A stretch of 64,000 bases of DNA from Heracleum sosnowskyi (lineage: Eukaryota; Streptophyta; Magnoliopsida; Apiales; Apiaceae). The first letter of the stretch is position 1. Each line of letters opens with the position of its first letter. The notes under the pieces were generated by a model. It was given only the letters and a program-made list of their open reading frames with translations. It made no database searches and was not told where the DNA came from. The stretch is taken from NCBI GenBank assembly GCA_030848705.1, contig CM061239.1, positions 85,852,363-85,916,362 of the forward strand, in the 5' to 3' direction. Positions 30,918 through 43,352 of this stretch are shown here, piece by piece. Made by a program: the position numbers and the translations under genes.

Positions 30918-32435
30918 TGAAGGGTTTCGGGCATGAACGCAAAGGAAAAACGCGTAAAAACAGAAAAAATACAAAACCCTTCGCAGGATCCATGCGAACG
31001 CGATATTTAATTCGTGAACAGAATTGTTTACCTTTAAGAAGATTTACGATTTGGTTGACAGATGGAGGTCCTTTGCTATGATCACCACGTATCCCGCCTT
31101 GCGATATACGTCTCTAATCAGTCCACACGAACGCCCGATCGTCCAACGATCACCGGAGTTGGTACTAGCAAAAAACTGCCCTCGGAAATCTCTCTCTCTC
31201 TAGCCTCTCTTAGATGTAGAGCAGCTAGGGTTTTTAAGAAAAACGTATTTTTCAATTAACCCTAAAACAATACATCTTAATGTATACATATGTAGAGAAT
31301 TCTGGGCCTATATCTAATCTGATTGGGCTTCCAAAACCCAATCTGATTATTAGTAGTATTATTTATTATATTCGAATTATTATATAATTAATCAAGTCCT
31401 ACTTAATTAATCCAATAATTCAATATAATAATTCAATTAAATTCGAAATTTAATTAATACTCCGTTTAAAACGTTCTTTGTGTGTGACCCTTTAGGTTAT
31501 TATTACGTTGACAATAATTTTAATATCTCATAATAAAATTATAAACAATGAGCGGCATCTAGTAATACATCATTGCTACCCAAGTAATAATAATAATTGG
31601 TGATCCAATTAAACCTTTAATGAATAATGTTCCATGTAATATAATCCTTTTAACCTTATATTATAGATTAAACTCGAGGCATGGTTTATGTCATCCTCTT
31701 CAACATTTAATCCCGGTTTACTTGATCGATGAGTAGACTATTAAACAAATAACAATTTGAGCATGGCCATGCATTTCATAGTCTCACTCAATCAAGAGGC
31801 CAATAATATCACTCCTAAAATAGGAGGGTGAAATCCTATATCTATCATTCATATTTCTCATATGATTCATGATATACCCAATGTCCACCTTTATCATTAC
31901 CCGGTCAAAGGTAACTTTGAGTAGAATCAAAGTGTATTAATTCTCATATAGAAATATAATGATTTTCAAGTCTAAGGATCATTACACCATTATCATTGTG
32001 AGAATTGCTTATGACACTTGATAACATTTACCATGAAGAATTCACATGGTGGGTCTATCCAGTGCCATGTTCTGCTAACATGCACTTATGTCTTTGACTT
32101 TAGTATCACCATACTTATGACCAATGAGATGTGGTCATCAGTCAACAAACATACTAGTCTTAATGCATTATTATTGTCCTCAAATAATAATACTCGACTA
32201 GGGATCTCTTTAGGATTATAAACACTATTCATATAATCTCATTTCTAAGTCACATACTTAGAGATATAGAATTCATGCTTATATTCCAAGGACATTTATT
32301 ATTCTAACATTAATATCGCAGTAAATAAAGACATAATAAATAATTGAAAGAAAATCCATAGAACATATTTATTAATAATCAAAATGTCTTCCCTAAGAAC
32401 ATTATAGTATTGTCTCTAGGGCACAAGTACTAACA
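30918..32435 (-). repeat. Element C 5' LTR
   Basis: 1518 bp, complete. The minus strand starts TGTTAGTACTTGTGCCC and ends CCCTTCA. Near its end is an inverted repeat GAAGGGTTT (30919-30927) and AAACCCTTC (30974-30982), a 9-bp stem with a 46-base loop. Confidence 0.9.
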
Positions 32436-33256
32436 AAAGAACTAAGGAAAAAAAATGCTAAGTAAAAACTTGAGCAAAAAGACTAAGTGATTTATGAGAA
32501 TAAACAAGTTAGTATTTATAGAAAACCTAGAAAGACTATCGGAAAGACTATCAGATAGTCTTACCGATAGTCTTTCTAGAGTAAAAAGACTAAAAACAAA
32601 AATAATTAACAGAAAAATAACAGTTAAATAAAAAGAATTACAGTAAAAAGACTATGAGTAAGACTATCTGGGATAGTCTTACCGATAGTCTTTCTAGTAT
32701 AAAAACTAGAGAAACTAAAATAAATACTGTTATAGTCAAAAAAGAAAATAAAATAAAATAAAATACAACTCAAATAAAACTGATATTCAAAAATACTATC
32801 AGAAAAACTATTGGATAGTCTTTCCGATAGTCTTTTTGGAACTAAAAACCATTAAACTGTCAGATAAATTAAATAAAAATTACAGAAACTAAAATAAATA
32901 ACAGAAAAATCAAATAAAAGCATAAAAAATACATGAAAATATTTTTAAAATGTAATAAAAAATCTATAAACAGTTGAACAACTATTTAAATATTCTTAAA
33001 TTCATAAATTTCCCGTAAAAATAAATTTCTCCATAGAAAAATCTGAGAAAAATATTTTTAGAGCAGATAAATTATTTAAAAATACTTAACCTAGAAGCTT
33101 AATAAACTAGATAAAAGCATGATATTAAAGGAAAGTAAATTTATACAACAATTAAGAAAAAGTTTTGATAAACTAAAATACAAGTGAATTTTAAGAAAAT
33201 ATAGAACACAAAGCACTCTTATTTTAACTAAGAACAAACATCAATAATTATCAATA
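32436..33256 (-). other. Element D post-pol region with inverted-motif array
   Basis: Non-coding, AT-rich. Three clusters (near 32531-32580, 32647-32698, 32803-32838) of AAAGACTATCGG and CCGATAGTCTTT in inverted pairs. The same motif occurs in D's LTR (42625-42800). Confidence 0.78.
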
Positions 33257-34411
33257 CTAATCACTAAAACTATTTGACATACCCAATTTATCAACTAACC
33301 TGGTAAAGGTGGATTCATTAAGAGATTTAGTGAAAATATCTGTTGTTTGTTCCTCTGTGGGTACAAAATGTAACTCCACGGTACCATTCATGACATGCTC
33401 TTTGATAAAATGATACATGATGTCAATGTGCTTGGTTCTCGAGTGCTGAACAGGGTTGTTGCATATTGCTATAGCACTTGTATTGTCAAATAAAATTGAA
33501 ATTTTGTTCAATACAAAGCCATAGTACTTCAATTGATTCCTTATCCATAAGATCTTAGCACAGCAGCTTCTAGCAGCAATATATTCAGCTTCTGTTGTTG
33601 AATTGGAGACTGTTTGTTGTTTCTTGCTATACCAGGAAATCAATCTACCACCTAGGAATTGACAACTCCCAGAGGTACTCTTTCTATCCACAACACTACC
33701 TGCATAGTCAGAATCTGTAAATCCAACAAGATTAAAACCAGAATCTTTAGGGTACCAAATACCTAAATTAGGTGTACCCTTAAGATATCTTAAGATTCTT
33801 TTAACAGCAACGAGATGTAAATCTCTAGGATCCGCTTGGAACCTTACAGATAAGCATGTAGCATGCATAATATCAGGTCTACTTGTAGTAAGATAGAGTA
33901 ATGAGTCAATCATACCTCTGTAGCTTGTAACATCTACCTTGATAGAATTATCACAGGCTCGAAGTTTGACAGCTGTAGATGATTGAGTCCTTGCTGATGC
34001 TGAATCCTCCATGTGATATTTCTTGAGGAGTTCTTTAAGATACTTGGATTGACAAATAAATATTTCATCTAACCTTTGACTTACTTGTAATCCAAGAAAG
34101 AACTTTGGCTCACCCATCATACTCATCTCAAACTTACTCTGCATTAGCTTAGAAAATCTCTTACAGAGATCATCATTAGTAGACCCAAATATGATGTCAT
34201 CCACATAGATTTGGACTAATATCATATCATTTTTGTGTTTCTTAGGAAAAAGTGTTTTGTCTATGATACCTCTTAAAAAACTATTTTCTATAAGAAAACC
34301 AGAGAGAGTGTCATACCATTTTCTTGGGGCTTGTTTGAGACCATAGATAGCCTTGAAGAGAAAGTACACAATGTCCAGCAACTCCTGATTTTCAAAGCCA
34401 GAGGGCTGTTG
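33257..34411 (-). pseudogene. pol: Element D Pol, 3' part (RT end and RNase H)
   Basis: Continuation of D Pol beyond insertion I, open for ~385 codons: ALYGLKQAPR-type region (AIYGLKQAPRKWYDTL), YVDDIIFGSTND, the RT thumb, RNase H FTDSDYAG, TEAEYIA and DNTSAIAI, and an end like DIFTKSL. The catalytic Asp residues are kept. The frame runs about eight codons into insertion I, which is not real coding. The pieces upstream of I are at 37646-39743. Confidence 0.88.
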
Positions 34412-37400
34412 TGACGCCCTCCAAACCCGGGGCACAGGTTTGGGGAGTCACTCGACCAACGAAACACAATATACCTGGATATAACACATACATAATATAA
34501 TAATAACATAAAACACCCCTTAACCAAGACTGCGTCCAGATTATGGCATTAAAAAAGCTTCTAAGTTACACTACAAACCAGTTTTCAGAGTTATTAATAT
34601 TACACAACTTAAAGTTCAAAGCTAGACATCTAGTCTAACTAACAAAATAGACAACTACCCTGCCAATGACAACCACTCGAGGTGGTCTCCTAGCTGCTGG
34701 AGAACTATCACTCGCGCTGTGTCTGCTCATATTCTCGCTTCACTGGAATAGAATTAGAAACAAAACAAGTATGAGCCACAAGTGCTCAACAAGCATAATA
34801 TATATCAATCACAGTTCCATAATGAAAGGAAGATCACAATTATCTGAATCAACAAGGTTTAAGCCAAACATATGATTTTTAACAATCTCAATGGGAGAAA
34901 AAGGGATTAGAATTGGACTTCTACATTTTTCAAATCAAAAGGTTGAGCTGCTGATCAGTCACGCATCAACCCCGGACTTGCTTATAGCAAAGTCCTCCAC
35001 TAGGATCCATGGCCATCTTGGCCTTAAATTATCCCGACCATTATTGGTCCCATTTTTAAAAACATGCAAATTCTATCACAGAGTATAAGCAATAACATGC
35101 ATCACAAGATAAATAAACAATGACAATATATAATAGTTGCAAAAGAGCTTCAACTGCTCAATATCAAATGAAGTTCGAGAAATAGATTCGGAATGGTTTC
35201 AATGGTACATAGGTACACAATGACAAGGTATGATAGTTGCAAAAGAGCTTCAACTGCTCAATATCAAATGAAGTTTGAGAAATAGATTCAGAATGGTTTC
35301 AATGGTACAACGTACTCATTTAAGAAGGTCAACAATGGTAATCATCAATATAAACTGAATTGAAGGTGAAGGTTTTTGATATCCAACATGATTGTGGATT
35401 AATCAAAGAGTTAGGAATATTCAAAGAAATAGCATCAGTTGCTCAAATACGGAGTAAAGATTGAATAATCTGAATTGTTCTGATGGTAACATTCATAATC
35501 ATTGGAAACAATATCAATTGAATCATCAAGTAAAGGCACAGATACTTTCCTGGTCTATGTAGCTGATTTCGGTCTATCTTGCTTACTCTACCTTCTCATT
35601 TCCCTTGCTTCGGGAACTCGATTCTATAATAAACAACTCATAATAATAAGTCTAACTATCCTCGTTCTATCTTCGACATATACTCATAACCATTTTTAAG
35701 TCTAAACAAGTAATCGGGTATTTAATAGCATTTATCGGACGCTCGTTCTATTTTACGAAGATAAAAACTCAGACACTAACCCTCATACAAAGCATTTACG
35801 GACAATAAAACACATTATTCAACTCATATAAACCATATAGCACTTATAAATATTTTTAGAATAATATTCGAGGCTTATTTGAATTTAAATAAGTCACAAA
35901 TAATTTTTAAATAAAAAATCGGATTATTAATCCCAATATAAGTATTTAAAAACAATTAAATCAATTAATATAAAATTAATTGACACTTTCAAAATGCTCA
36001 AAGTATTTTTAAATAATTAAACCAAGTCAAGAAATGATTAAATCTAATTTAAATTAATTAGATTCAATTAATAATTAAATAATAATAATTAACTGATTAA
36101 TCAATATTAATCAATTAATTAAATTAATTACTTATTAACTAAAAATAATTAAAATAATTAAATTTAATCAATTTTCGAATTTAAATAAATAAATATAATT
36201 TTACAAAATTTTCTGAATTTAAAAATGTATTTTTAAAGTAAAAATATGATTTTTATTAATATTTAAACTATTTTTGAATTATTTTTAAAAATAAAATCCA
36301 AAAACAGTTTTCTAAAAATGAATTAGGGTTTCGAAGATTGAAACCGGGTCAACAATTCGGGTAAACGGGTCGGGAAGAACAGCCGGAATTTTTCCAGATT
36401 CCGGTGGGTTTTCCAGAATCCGACGACTCAAAAACACATCATAATTTGGGGCTTTTTATACCAAAATATTCCTTACAAACTCAGCTATTCTTTCCGACCA
36501 AAACAAACCAAAAACACAGTCGGAATCCCAATCCCGATCAAATTCCGGCGACCTTACATAAATTTTTCGATCTACCTAAATCGTACATGAAACTCGACGT
36601 TCTTTATGTTAAAATGAAGCTAAGAACACATACAACAAAAAGCCCTCTATCAAAAACTATGTCAGATCATTCATATGAACGGACAATTCAAAAGAAATTT
36701 CGTGTAAAAACCCTAAAATCGAATTTCTCAAAATTGAACATAAACATGAAATTAAAGCATGAATTCCTACTCATTAGAACCCTAGGAACATGTTAGAACC
36801 AATCAATTGAACGGAGAATCAACAGAATGAAAATCCCCAATTCGAACAAGAACCCTAATTTTAATTCGAACATTGAAAAATTCATAATAAATTGAAAAAT
36901 TACCAGATGATGATATGGTTTGAAGATTCTGAAACTAGAGATCAAGAGCTTTGATTTGAGTACTTGAACTTGAGATTTGGATTCCAATAACACTTTCAAG
37001 ATTGAGTTTAATCTTCAAGAACACGAAGAACACGGTTCGAGAATTTTTATATTTTTGTATATATGTAATACGGATTATACGAAGGATAATGTACGATTCG
37101 TCTTTTTATACTTAGTGGAAAATAATACCCCAAACGACATTTTTGGATCGATATCGATCCACTGGATCTCTTTAAATCTTTAATAAAGTAAAGTTCACGT
37201 TTTACGAGGTGATAGTTATCCAAAAGGACTGATAATTATCCATATCAATACATATCATTTATATAACGAATACTCAAGAATATTGGGGCTATAACAGATG
37301 TATTATTGATATGAACGATATATCAATCGCCATAAACAATTAGGGTACAGAATAATTTTTCTCTTTTTGAATAAAACAAATACTATTGATAGTATCGGCT

Positions 37401-37645
37401 AATAAGGAATATAATAATACGAAGAAATCTTCCAATAATGATTCGGATACGAAAGACGAAGGAATAATAATGATGTACAACTGAAGATATTTCTAAATGA
37501 AAAGATATTTGAAAGGGGCTTTCGACACAACAATTAACATACTATTACTCAATAACCTTAACCATTAAGACTCCAAATACTCCACAATAATTATTCTACA
37601 CATAAAATATAATTTATATCATTAATAAAGTTTACGGATATTACA
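34412..37645 (-). mobile_element. Insertion I: 3.2-kb non-coding element in D pol
   Basis: Interrupts D Pol between the QP and PSGF codons. Ends TGACGCCC...ATATTACA, that is TG...CA, flanked by GTTG (34408-34411 and 37646-37649). No coding ORF and no terminal repeats seen. Read on the minus strand it has a CCGG-rich leader-like part (36300-36550), a very AT-rich middle (35850-36300), a ~100-bp tandem duplication (35117-35309), then a module TTGTTGAGCA...GCTCAT...TTCCAGTG (34741-34788) shared with J. A solo LTR of a large-LTR family, or a LARD-like element, would fit. K (43353-44721) is a relative. Confidence 0.7.
35117..35309. repeat. ~100-bp tandem duplication in insertion I
   Basis: Two adjacent copies, starting at 35117 and 35217 with ACAATGACAA, differ at only a few bases. 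Confidence 0.85.
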
Positions 37646-39743
37646 GTTGTTCCACATACACTTCTTCATCCAGCTCACCATTCAGAAATGCACTCTAAAC
37701 ATCCATGTGATATACTTTAAAATTGGAGTAGGCTGCAAATTCTAAGAACATCATGATAGCCTCAAGCATAGCCACTGGTACATAGGTTTCATCATAATCA
37801 ATGCCTTCAACTTGTGAATACCCTTGAGCAACCAGTCTTGCTTTATTCGTTGTTACTATGCCATCCTCATCTAACTTATTTCTGAATACTCATCTAGTAC
37901 CAACTACTTTCCTGTTCTTTAGTCTGGGTACCAGCTTCCAAACATGCTGTTGTTCAAATTGATTGAGTTCATCTTGCATAACAATCACCCAATCAGGATC
38001 ACTTAGTGTTTCCTCAGTCTTCTTTGGTTCCATCTCAGAAAGAAACCCTGAATAATGACATTCATTCTGAGTAGCACTTCTAGTTCTAACTCCAACACCT
38101 GGATCACCAATGATCGGCTCAAAAAGATGAGTTCTATTCCAAACAATTTGTCTTGGAAGATTTGATCTTGATGATTCACCTTGAAATTCATTCTGGTGTT
38201 GTGAATGACTAGTTGACCCTTCATTTCCTCCCCCTGAGTTGTTCTTGATTGCCTTGATGATTCTTCTCCAGTGTTGGTGGTATCTCCATTGTTACCAATG
38301 TTTCCACCACCACCACCATGATCAATATCATCATTATTATTATCATTGCCAGCAACAATCTCAGGTGGAGCTTCATCATCTGATTTTGAGTCTCGCAAGT
38401 TATCAAACTTCAGTTCTTCAGATGAATCTTCTGTTTGGATACTTGGGAGCTTAGTGTCATCAAATGTAATATTGACACTTTCTTTCACTTGGTGACTGTC
38501 AATCAAGTACACCCTGTAAGATCTTCTGGAGTAACCAACAAAAATAGCTTCATATGCCTTGGCCTCAAACTTGCCACGTCTAACATCTCAATCCTTAAGC
38601 ACAAAATATTTAGCACCAAATACATGAAAGTATTTGAGAGTTGGTTTCTTGTTGTTCATGATCTCATAAGGAGTCTTCATTAAGTCCATCTTGAATAACG
38701 TTCGATTCTGAGTATAATAAGTAGTATTTACAGCTTCAGCCCAGAAGTACATTGGAAGTCTTGATTCACTTAACATAGTTCTTGCAGCTTCAATCAATGT
38801 ACGATTCTTCCTTTCTACCACTCCATTCTGTTGAGGAGTTCTAGGGGCTGAATATTGTCTTGTTATTCCTTTATCTGCACAAAAGTCATTTAGGACTACA
38901 TTTTTTAATTCAGTTCCATTATCTGACCTTATAGCTCTAACAGGGAATCTAAAATCCAGCTCAATCAACTTCACATGATCAATCACCATCTGTGGGGTCT
39001 CATCCTTGGAATGTAGGAATAAAACCCATGTATATTTGGAATAGTCATCAACAATCACAAGTGCATATTGTTTCTTTGACATAGACATCACATTAACTGG
39101 ACCAAACAAATCCATGTGTAGTAGCTGATGTGGTTCAGTTATTGATGATGTGTCAGTGCCCTTGTGAGATGATTTCTTTGACTTTCCTTTCTGACATGCC
39201 TCACACAGTCCTTCCTGTGTAAATTCCATTTGAGGCAGACCACTCACCAATTCCCTCTTGACTAGGGAGTTCATTGTTTTGAAGTTCAGGTGAGACATCT
39301 TCTTGTGCCATAACCAACTTTCATCTGATGAAGCTTTAGCATAAAAACAATTAACTTCATCTTTGCATCCAGAATATAAATCAGCTATGAACAAGTTTCC
39401 TTTCCTAACTCCTTGAAGAGCAGGCTTTCCATTCTTTTTGTGAAGGATCTGGCACTTCTCTTTATCAAATGAAACAACATATCCTCTGTCACAGAATTGA
39501 CTGATGCTGAGAAGATTGTGCTTCAGACCTTCCACAATGGATACATCTTCAATGATAACATTTCCATATTCCAAATAGCCATATCCTTCAGTTAAACCTT
39601 TGCTGTTATCTCCAAAGGTAACCACTAGGCCAGCTTTCTCAACCACATTTGATTGTAGGGCTCTATATATCTCCGATCATATGCCTTGAACATCCATTGT
39701 CCAGAATCCACACAACACGGTTTACCTGTACCACACCCTGCAA
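37646..39743 (-). pseudogene. pol: Element D Pol, 5' part (protease, integrase, RT start)
   Basis: Starts with the conserved TTGCAGG junction at 39743. The protease motif reads LDNGCSRHM: the usual Ser is Asn, which should kill activity. A frameshift follows near 39665-39690. From 39646 it is open through WHKKMSHL, DLFGPV, RSDNGTEL and NGVVERKNRT to a TGA at 38590-38588. It then continues in frame to ~38290, a frameshift, and a decayed RT start (MQDELNQFE-type sequence, near 37970) up to insertion I at 37645. Homology to A and B is clear throughout. Confidence 0.87.
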
Positions 39744-39754
39744 TATCAAATTGA

Positions 39755-41989
39755 TTAGTCCTTCATCGGAACCCAAACTTGATTGGGTCCGGCATACTTA
39801 AAGAATTGGCCTTTGTCAGGCAAAACAACATTCTTAACCTTAACTACTTCAACCTCTTTAACAAAAGAGCGTTTCCATTTATAACCAACCTTAACACATT
39901 TATGAGTAGGCTTAGGTATAAATGAATCCACTCTAGTCTTGGGAGGACTACTAGTCTTAGATGTAACATGCTTCTTATTATTAACATGTTGACGGGGAAC
40001 AGTCTTATTATCAGATGCATGCTTACTATTAAAATAAGCATACATAACATTAAATGCACAAGACATGCAATTCACCACACCACATGCTTTATGAGACAGA
40101 TTAATAGCAGGCATGTTAGTTCTACTGTTGTTTTGATCCACTTTATGAATGTCTGATTTAATCTCTGTTACTGTAACAACTTTGACATAATTCTCAGACA
40201 TACATTTGTTGGACTGAGCAATTTCAAAAGCAAGATCCTCAGTACGCATCTCCTCTTGAATAATGATGTAATATTCATTCAAGGGTTCTGCCAAGGATTC
40301 TCTAAAGAAAGGTTTTCCAATACCCTTAAGCACATGTGGTACACCCTTTTCTTCAACACTGACTCTATTAGGGGTGTTAATGCTTAATTCTCCAATAGCC
40401 TCGTTATAGTCATAACCTATGCAAGTAGTTTGACTAATAGCTTGCTTATTGAAGATTTCTTTAGCAGTCTTACAAGAATTATAGTAAGCTCTAACCCTGG
40501 TTTCAAGTTCAGTGATTTGATCCTTAAGAATGGTTTCTAATTGAATATAACAATTAACTCTATTCTCAAGAAAAGCTATCTTCTTAGTGAGTTCATCTTG
40601 ATTAATATGCACTAGTTTTAATTCATTAACCTATTTTTCAAGAGCATTGTTCTGAAGAATTATTCTATCATTTTCACTACGTGCACAAGATACCATACTA
40701 CTAAGATGATAGATCATTTCAGAGTCAGTGAACTTTACCTCTGACATGAAAGATGAAGTGATGCCTTCATTAGCCATTAGTGCTAGATTTCCAACTTCAC
40801 CAACTTCTTCATCACTATCCGTATCATCCCAACTTTTTCCCTCGGCAAGATAAGCTTTCCCAATCTTGTTCTTCTTGCTAGAATCATATGAGTTCCTCCT
40901 CACTTGCTTTGGCTTTTTGCATTCAGTAGCAAAGTGTCCCAACTCATTACAATTATAGCATCTAATTGTACTTCTGTCCATGGTTCCAGTTTTATAGCCA
41001 CCCCTTGTGCTATTTGAGGAAGAAGAGCTACCTCTCTGAAACCTGGGCTTAAACTTAAGATTAGGGTTTCTTCTGAATCTGAAGTTCCCAAACTTCTTCA
41101 CTATCATTGTCATTGACTCATCCTCCAGTTGTTCAAGTTCTTCCATTGAATAGAAGTCACCACCAGATTGGCTTGTGGATGTTAAGCCATATTCAGCTAC
41201 ATTAACATCCATGTCAGAACTGGAAGGTTGAACAACCTTCACTTCCAGTTGCTGTGGGACTTCTGTCACCAGTGCATTAGAAGTACTGACTATCTTCCCT
41301 GATCCATATATTTTCTTCTTCTGAATCTGTTCCAGCTCATAAGTCTTCAGAACACCATAGAGTCTTTCCAAAGAAATCTCACCAAGATATCTTGCTTCTC
41401 TAATAGCTGAAATTATGTGCTCCAGATGAGATGGAAGTGTCAAAAGGAACTTCTTGTTTATCTCCTTGATTATGTAGTGCTTTCCATGGAGATTCAGATC
41501 ATTTATCAATTTGTTATATCTCTCAAAAACATCAGAGATACCTTCACCAGGGTTTGATCTGAAGTGTTCATATGAAGAGGTGAGAATTTCCATCTTATTC
41601 TCTCTGACTTCCTCCGTGCCTTCATTTATTATCTCAATCGTATCCCAAATGTGTTTGGCAGTAACACAATTTAAAACATGATTATGCATGATTGGATCAA
41701 GATAATCAACCAGAATTAACTGTAGGCAGGCATCCAGAGAAGCATCCTCTTTTTCATCAGCTGTGTACTCCTTGGGATCCTTGGGGTACATCCTAGAAGC
41801 TTGAGTAACAACGTTATTTTCAATTTGCTCTTCCTCAACAATCATAGGAAGTTTTGGTCCATTCTTCAATACACCAAGATATTTAACATTTGCCACTTGA
41901 AGAAACATGAGCATCTTCTTCTTCTACATTGGATAATGCTCCTTACTGAACATAGGAATCTTAACTGTTCCAACTTTATGTGTAGACAT
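39755..41989 (-). pseudogene. gag: Element D Gag, two in-frame stops
   Basis: Gag from ATG 41989 to 39755. TAG at 41926-41924 (codon 22) stands where a Trp codon is expected, and TAG at 40633-40631 lies in the coiled-coil-like part. The N-terminal Gag domain, an intact zinc knuckle CYNCNELGHFATEC (near 40940-40985), an acidic WDDTDSDEE segment and a C-terminal Cys cluster (CGVVNCMSCAFNVMYAYF) match B's order. It ends NQVWVPMKD. Pol follows after TTGCAGG in the -1 frame. Confidence 0.88.
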
Positions 41990-42074
41990 TTTCAGATATT
42001 TTAAAAGAATAAAATTATGAAGGTTCTGGAAAAAATCACAAAAAATGGATTTTTGATTTGTGTATCAATCAAAA

Positions 42075-42087
42075 GGCTCTGATGCCA
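42075..42087 (-). other. Element D primer binding site
   Basis: Minus strand TGGCATCAGAGCC: one change (T to C) from the initiator-Met type seen in A, B and C. Confidence 0.85.
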
Positions 42088-42089
42088 AT

Positions 42090-43352
42090 TGTTAGGTCCT
42101 GATAAGTTTGTAGAAGGGGGGTTTGAATACAAACTATACCGTTTTGTCGAATTTGTTCGATTTACGATTAAACAATTGATGAACAAATTATGGAGGAATT
42201 AAATGAAATAATATTCAAGTTAAATGTAACTTATATTAAACTTGAAAGGTGTTACAAATGTTGTACATATTACAAATTGAATCTCAAACTAATTAAAACA
42301 AATCTAGAGTAAATTCGACATGAATTTATCAATTTTGTAATAAAAAGATATAACGATATATGATAGTTCGAGATACGTTCTAGGGATAAAGATCCGCTAG
42401 ATAGTCAAAGCAATACAAGTAAATGATTTCTAGTGGTTTGAATATAACACTAAATTCTAGAAATGATTTCTTGATCAAAGAAAATGGCTCGGCAGTTTCT
42501 TCAGTTTATTGACATAAAGTTTGTTAAAGATATAATGTGTTTTCTACTTTGCTTACTGTCAAGATCTTTTCTTTTGTTAATCCCCTTTTGTTAAACTGCA
42601 CGTGCAATTCTAATAAAGCAGAAAGACTATTCTTTTGAACTAGAAAGACTATTACTAATATTAGAAAGACTATCCTTAAGTCCAAAAAGACTTCCAGAAA
42701 GACTATTCTAATTTCAGTACGACTTTCGGAAAGACTAAAAAGAACTAACAAGACTATTGGTAAGACTATCAAGGATAGTCTTACCAGTTCTACTTTAGTC
42801 TTTCTGATATTAGAATTAATTCTAATTTAATTACCTACTTAATTAATTTATTAGTTAAATTAATTAAATAAAATAGTTAATTAAAGGAGAAGAAAATATA
42901 ATTTCTTGCTCAAAGAAATTGTTCTGTGAACCACTTAAAATAATGACGAACTTCCACTGACTGACGTTAACACTCAATGTACAGTCTGGTTCATGAGTGA
43001 CTAACTTCAATGATTGTTCTTCATCTTTGACTTTAAGCTGTGATTCCCTTTTTCTCTAAATCCCTTCAATAATCTACGGTAACTTGTAGCCTTGCCGTCA
43101 CACTTCTAAAATCTCTGTCTTTTTAATACCTTCACTTCCTTGAATACTTCATTGAGGCTTGATCAAATAAATTAACTTCTTCCAAGGTAGAATTACTTCA
43201 AGTTTGTAGATGACTTTTAATCTTCATTCTTTTGACTTATATGATCTTCTGAGATTCCTGTGACAATTGAATTATTACTTACTTATTACAAACTTGTTTA
43301 AGTGGAGTTATATCCTCGATGTTAACAAATAAGCCTATACATATGCCTTTCA
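42090..43352 (-). repeat. Element D 5' LTR
   Basis: 1263 bp. On the minus strand it starts TGAAAGGCATATG and ends GGACCTAACA. It contains AAGACTATC/GATAGTCTT pairs (42625-42800). Its outer parts align with G's 3' LTR (56901-58348). Confidence 0.9.
42105..42135 (-). other. LTR-end hairpin, element D
   Basis: Stem AGTTTGTA/TACAAACT around a loop TTCAAACCCCCCTTC. It is the counterpart of B's hairpin with a different but self-complementary stem. Confidence 0.75.

Larger units (their letters stand above)
25114..32435 (-). mobile_element. Element C: degenerate copia element of another lineage
   Basis: Minus-strand element. 5' LTR 30918-32435, primer site, broken gag-pol, purine tract, and 3' LTR whose left part is cut off at 25114 by B. 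After its right end stands AAAGA (TSD candidate), then D's post-pol DNA, so C inserted into D. Pol protein differs clearly from A, B and D (protease LDTG, YVDDILLIGND, no long Gag C-terminus, no third ORF), so it is a non-Sirevirus copia. The two LTR copies differ at several bases and by indels, so this insertion is older than A. Confidence 0.9.
32436..43352 (-). mobile_element. Element D: old Sirevirus-like copia element, hosts C and I
   Basis: Minus-strand element. 5' LTR 42090-43352, primer site, gag, pol split by insertion I, and post-pol array up to 32435 where C is inserted. Anything further 3' (third ORF, 3' LTR) lies left of the window. It is related to A and B in Gag and Pol, and its LTR resembles G's. 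Many stops and frameshifts show it is the oldest copia layer of this tower. Right flank AAAAA (43353-43357) is a possible TSD that cannot be tested here. Confidence 0.88.

Noticed and set aside
36404..36796. 130-aa plus-strand ORF in insertion I
   Set aside because: Sits in the CCGG-rich leader-like part, has no family features, and K's equivalent region does not keep it.
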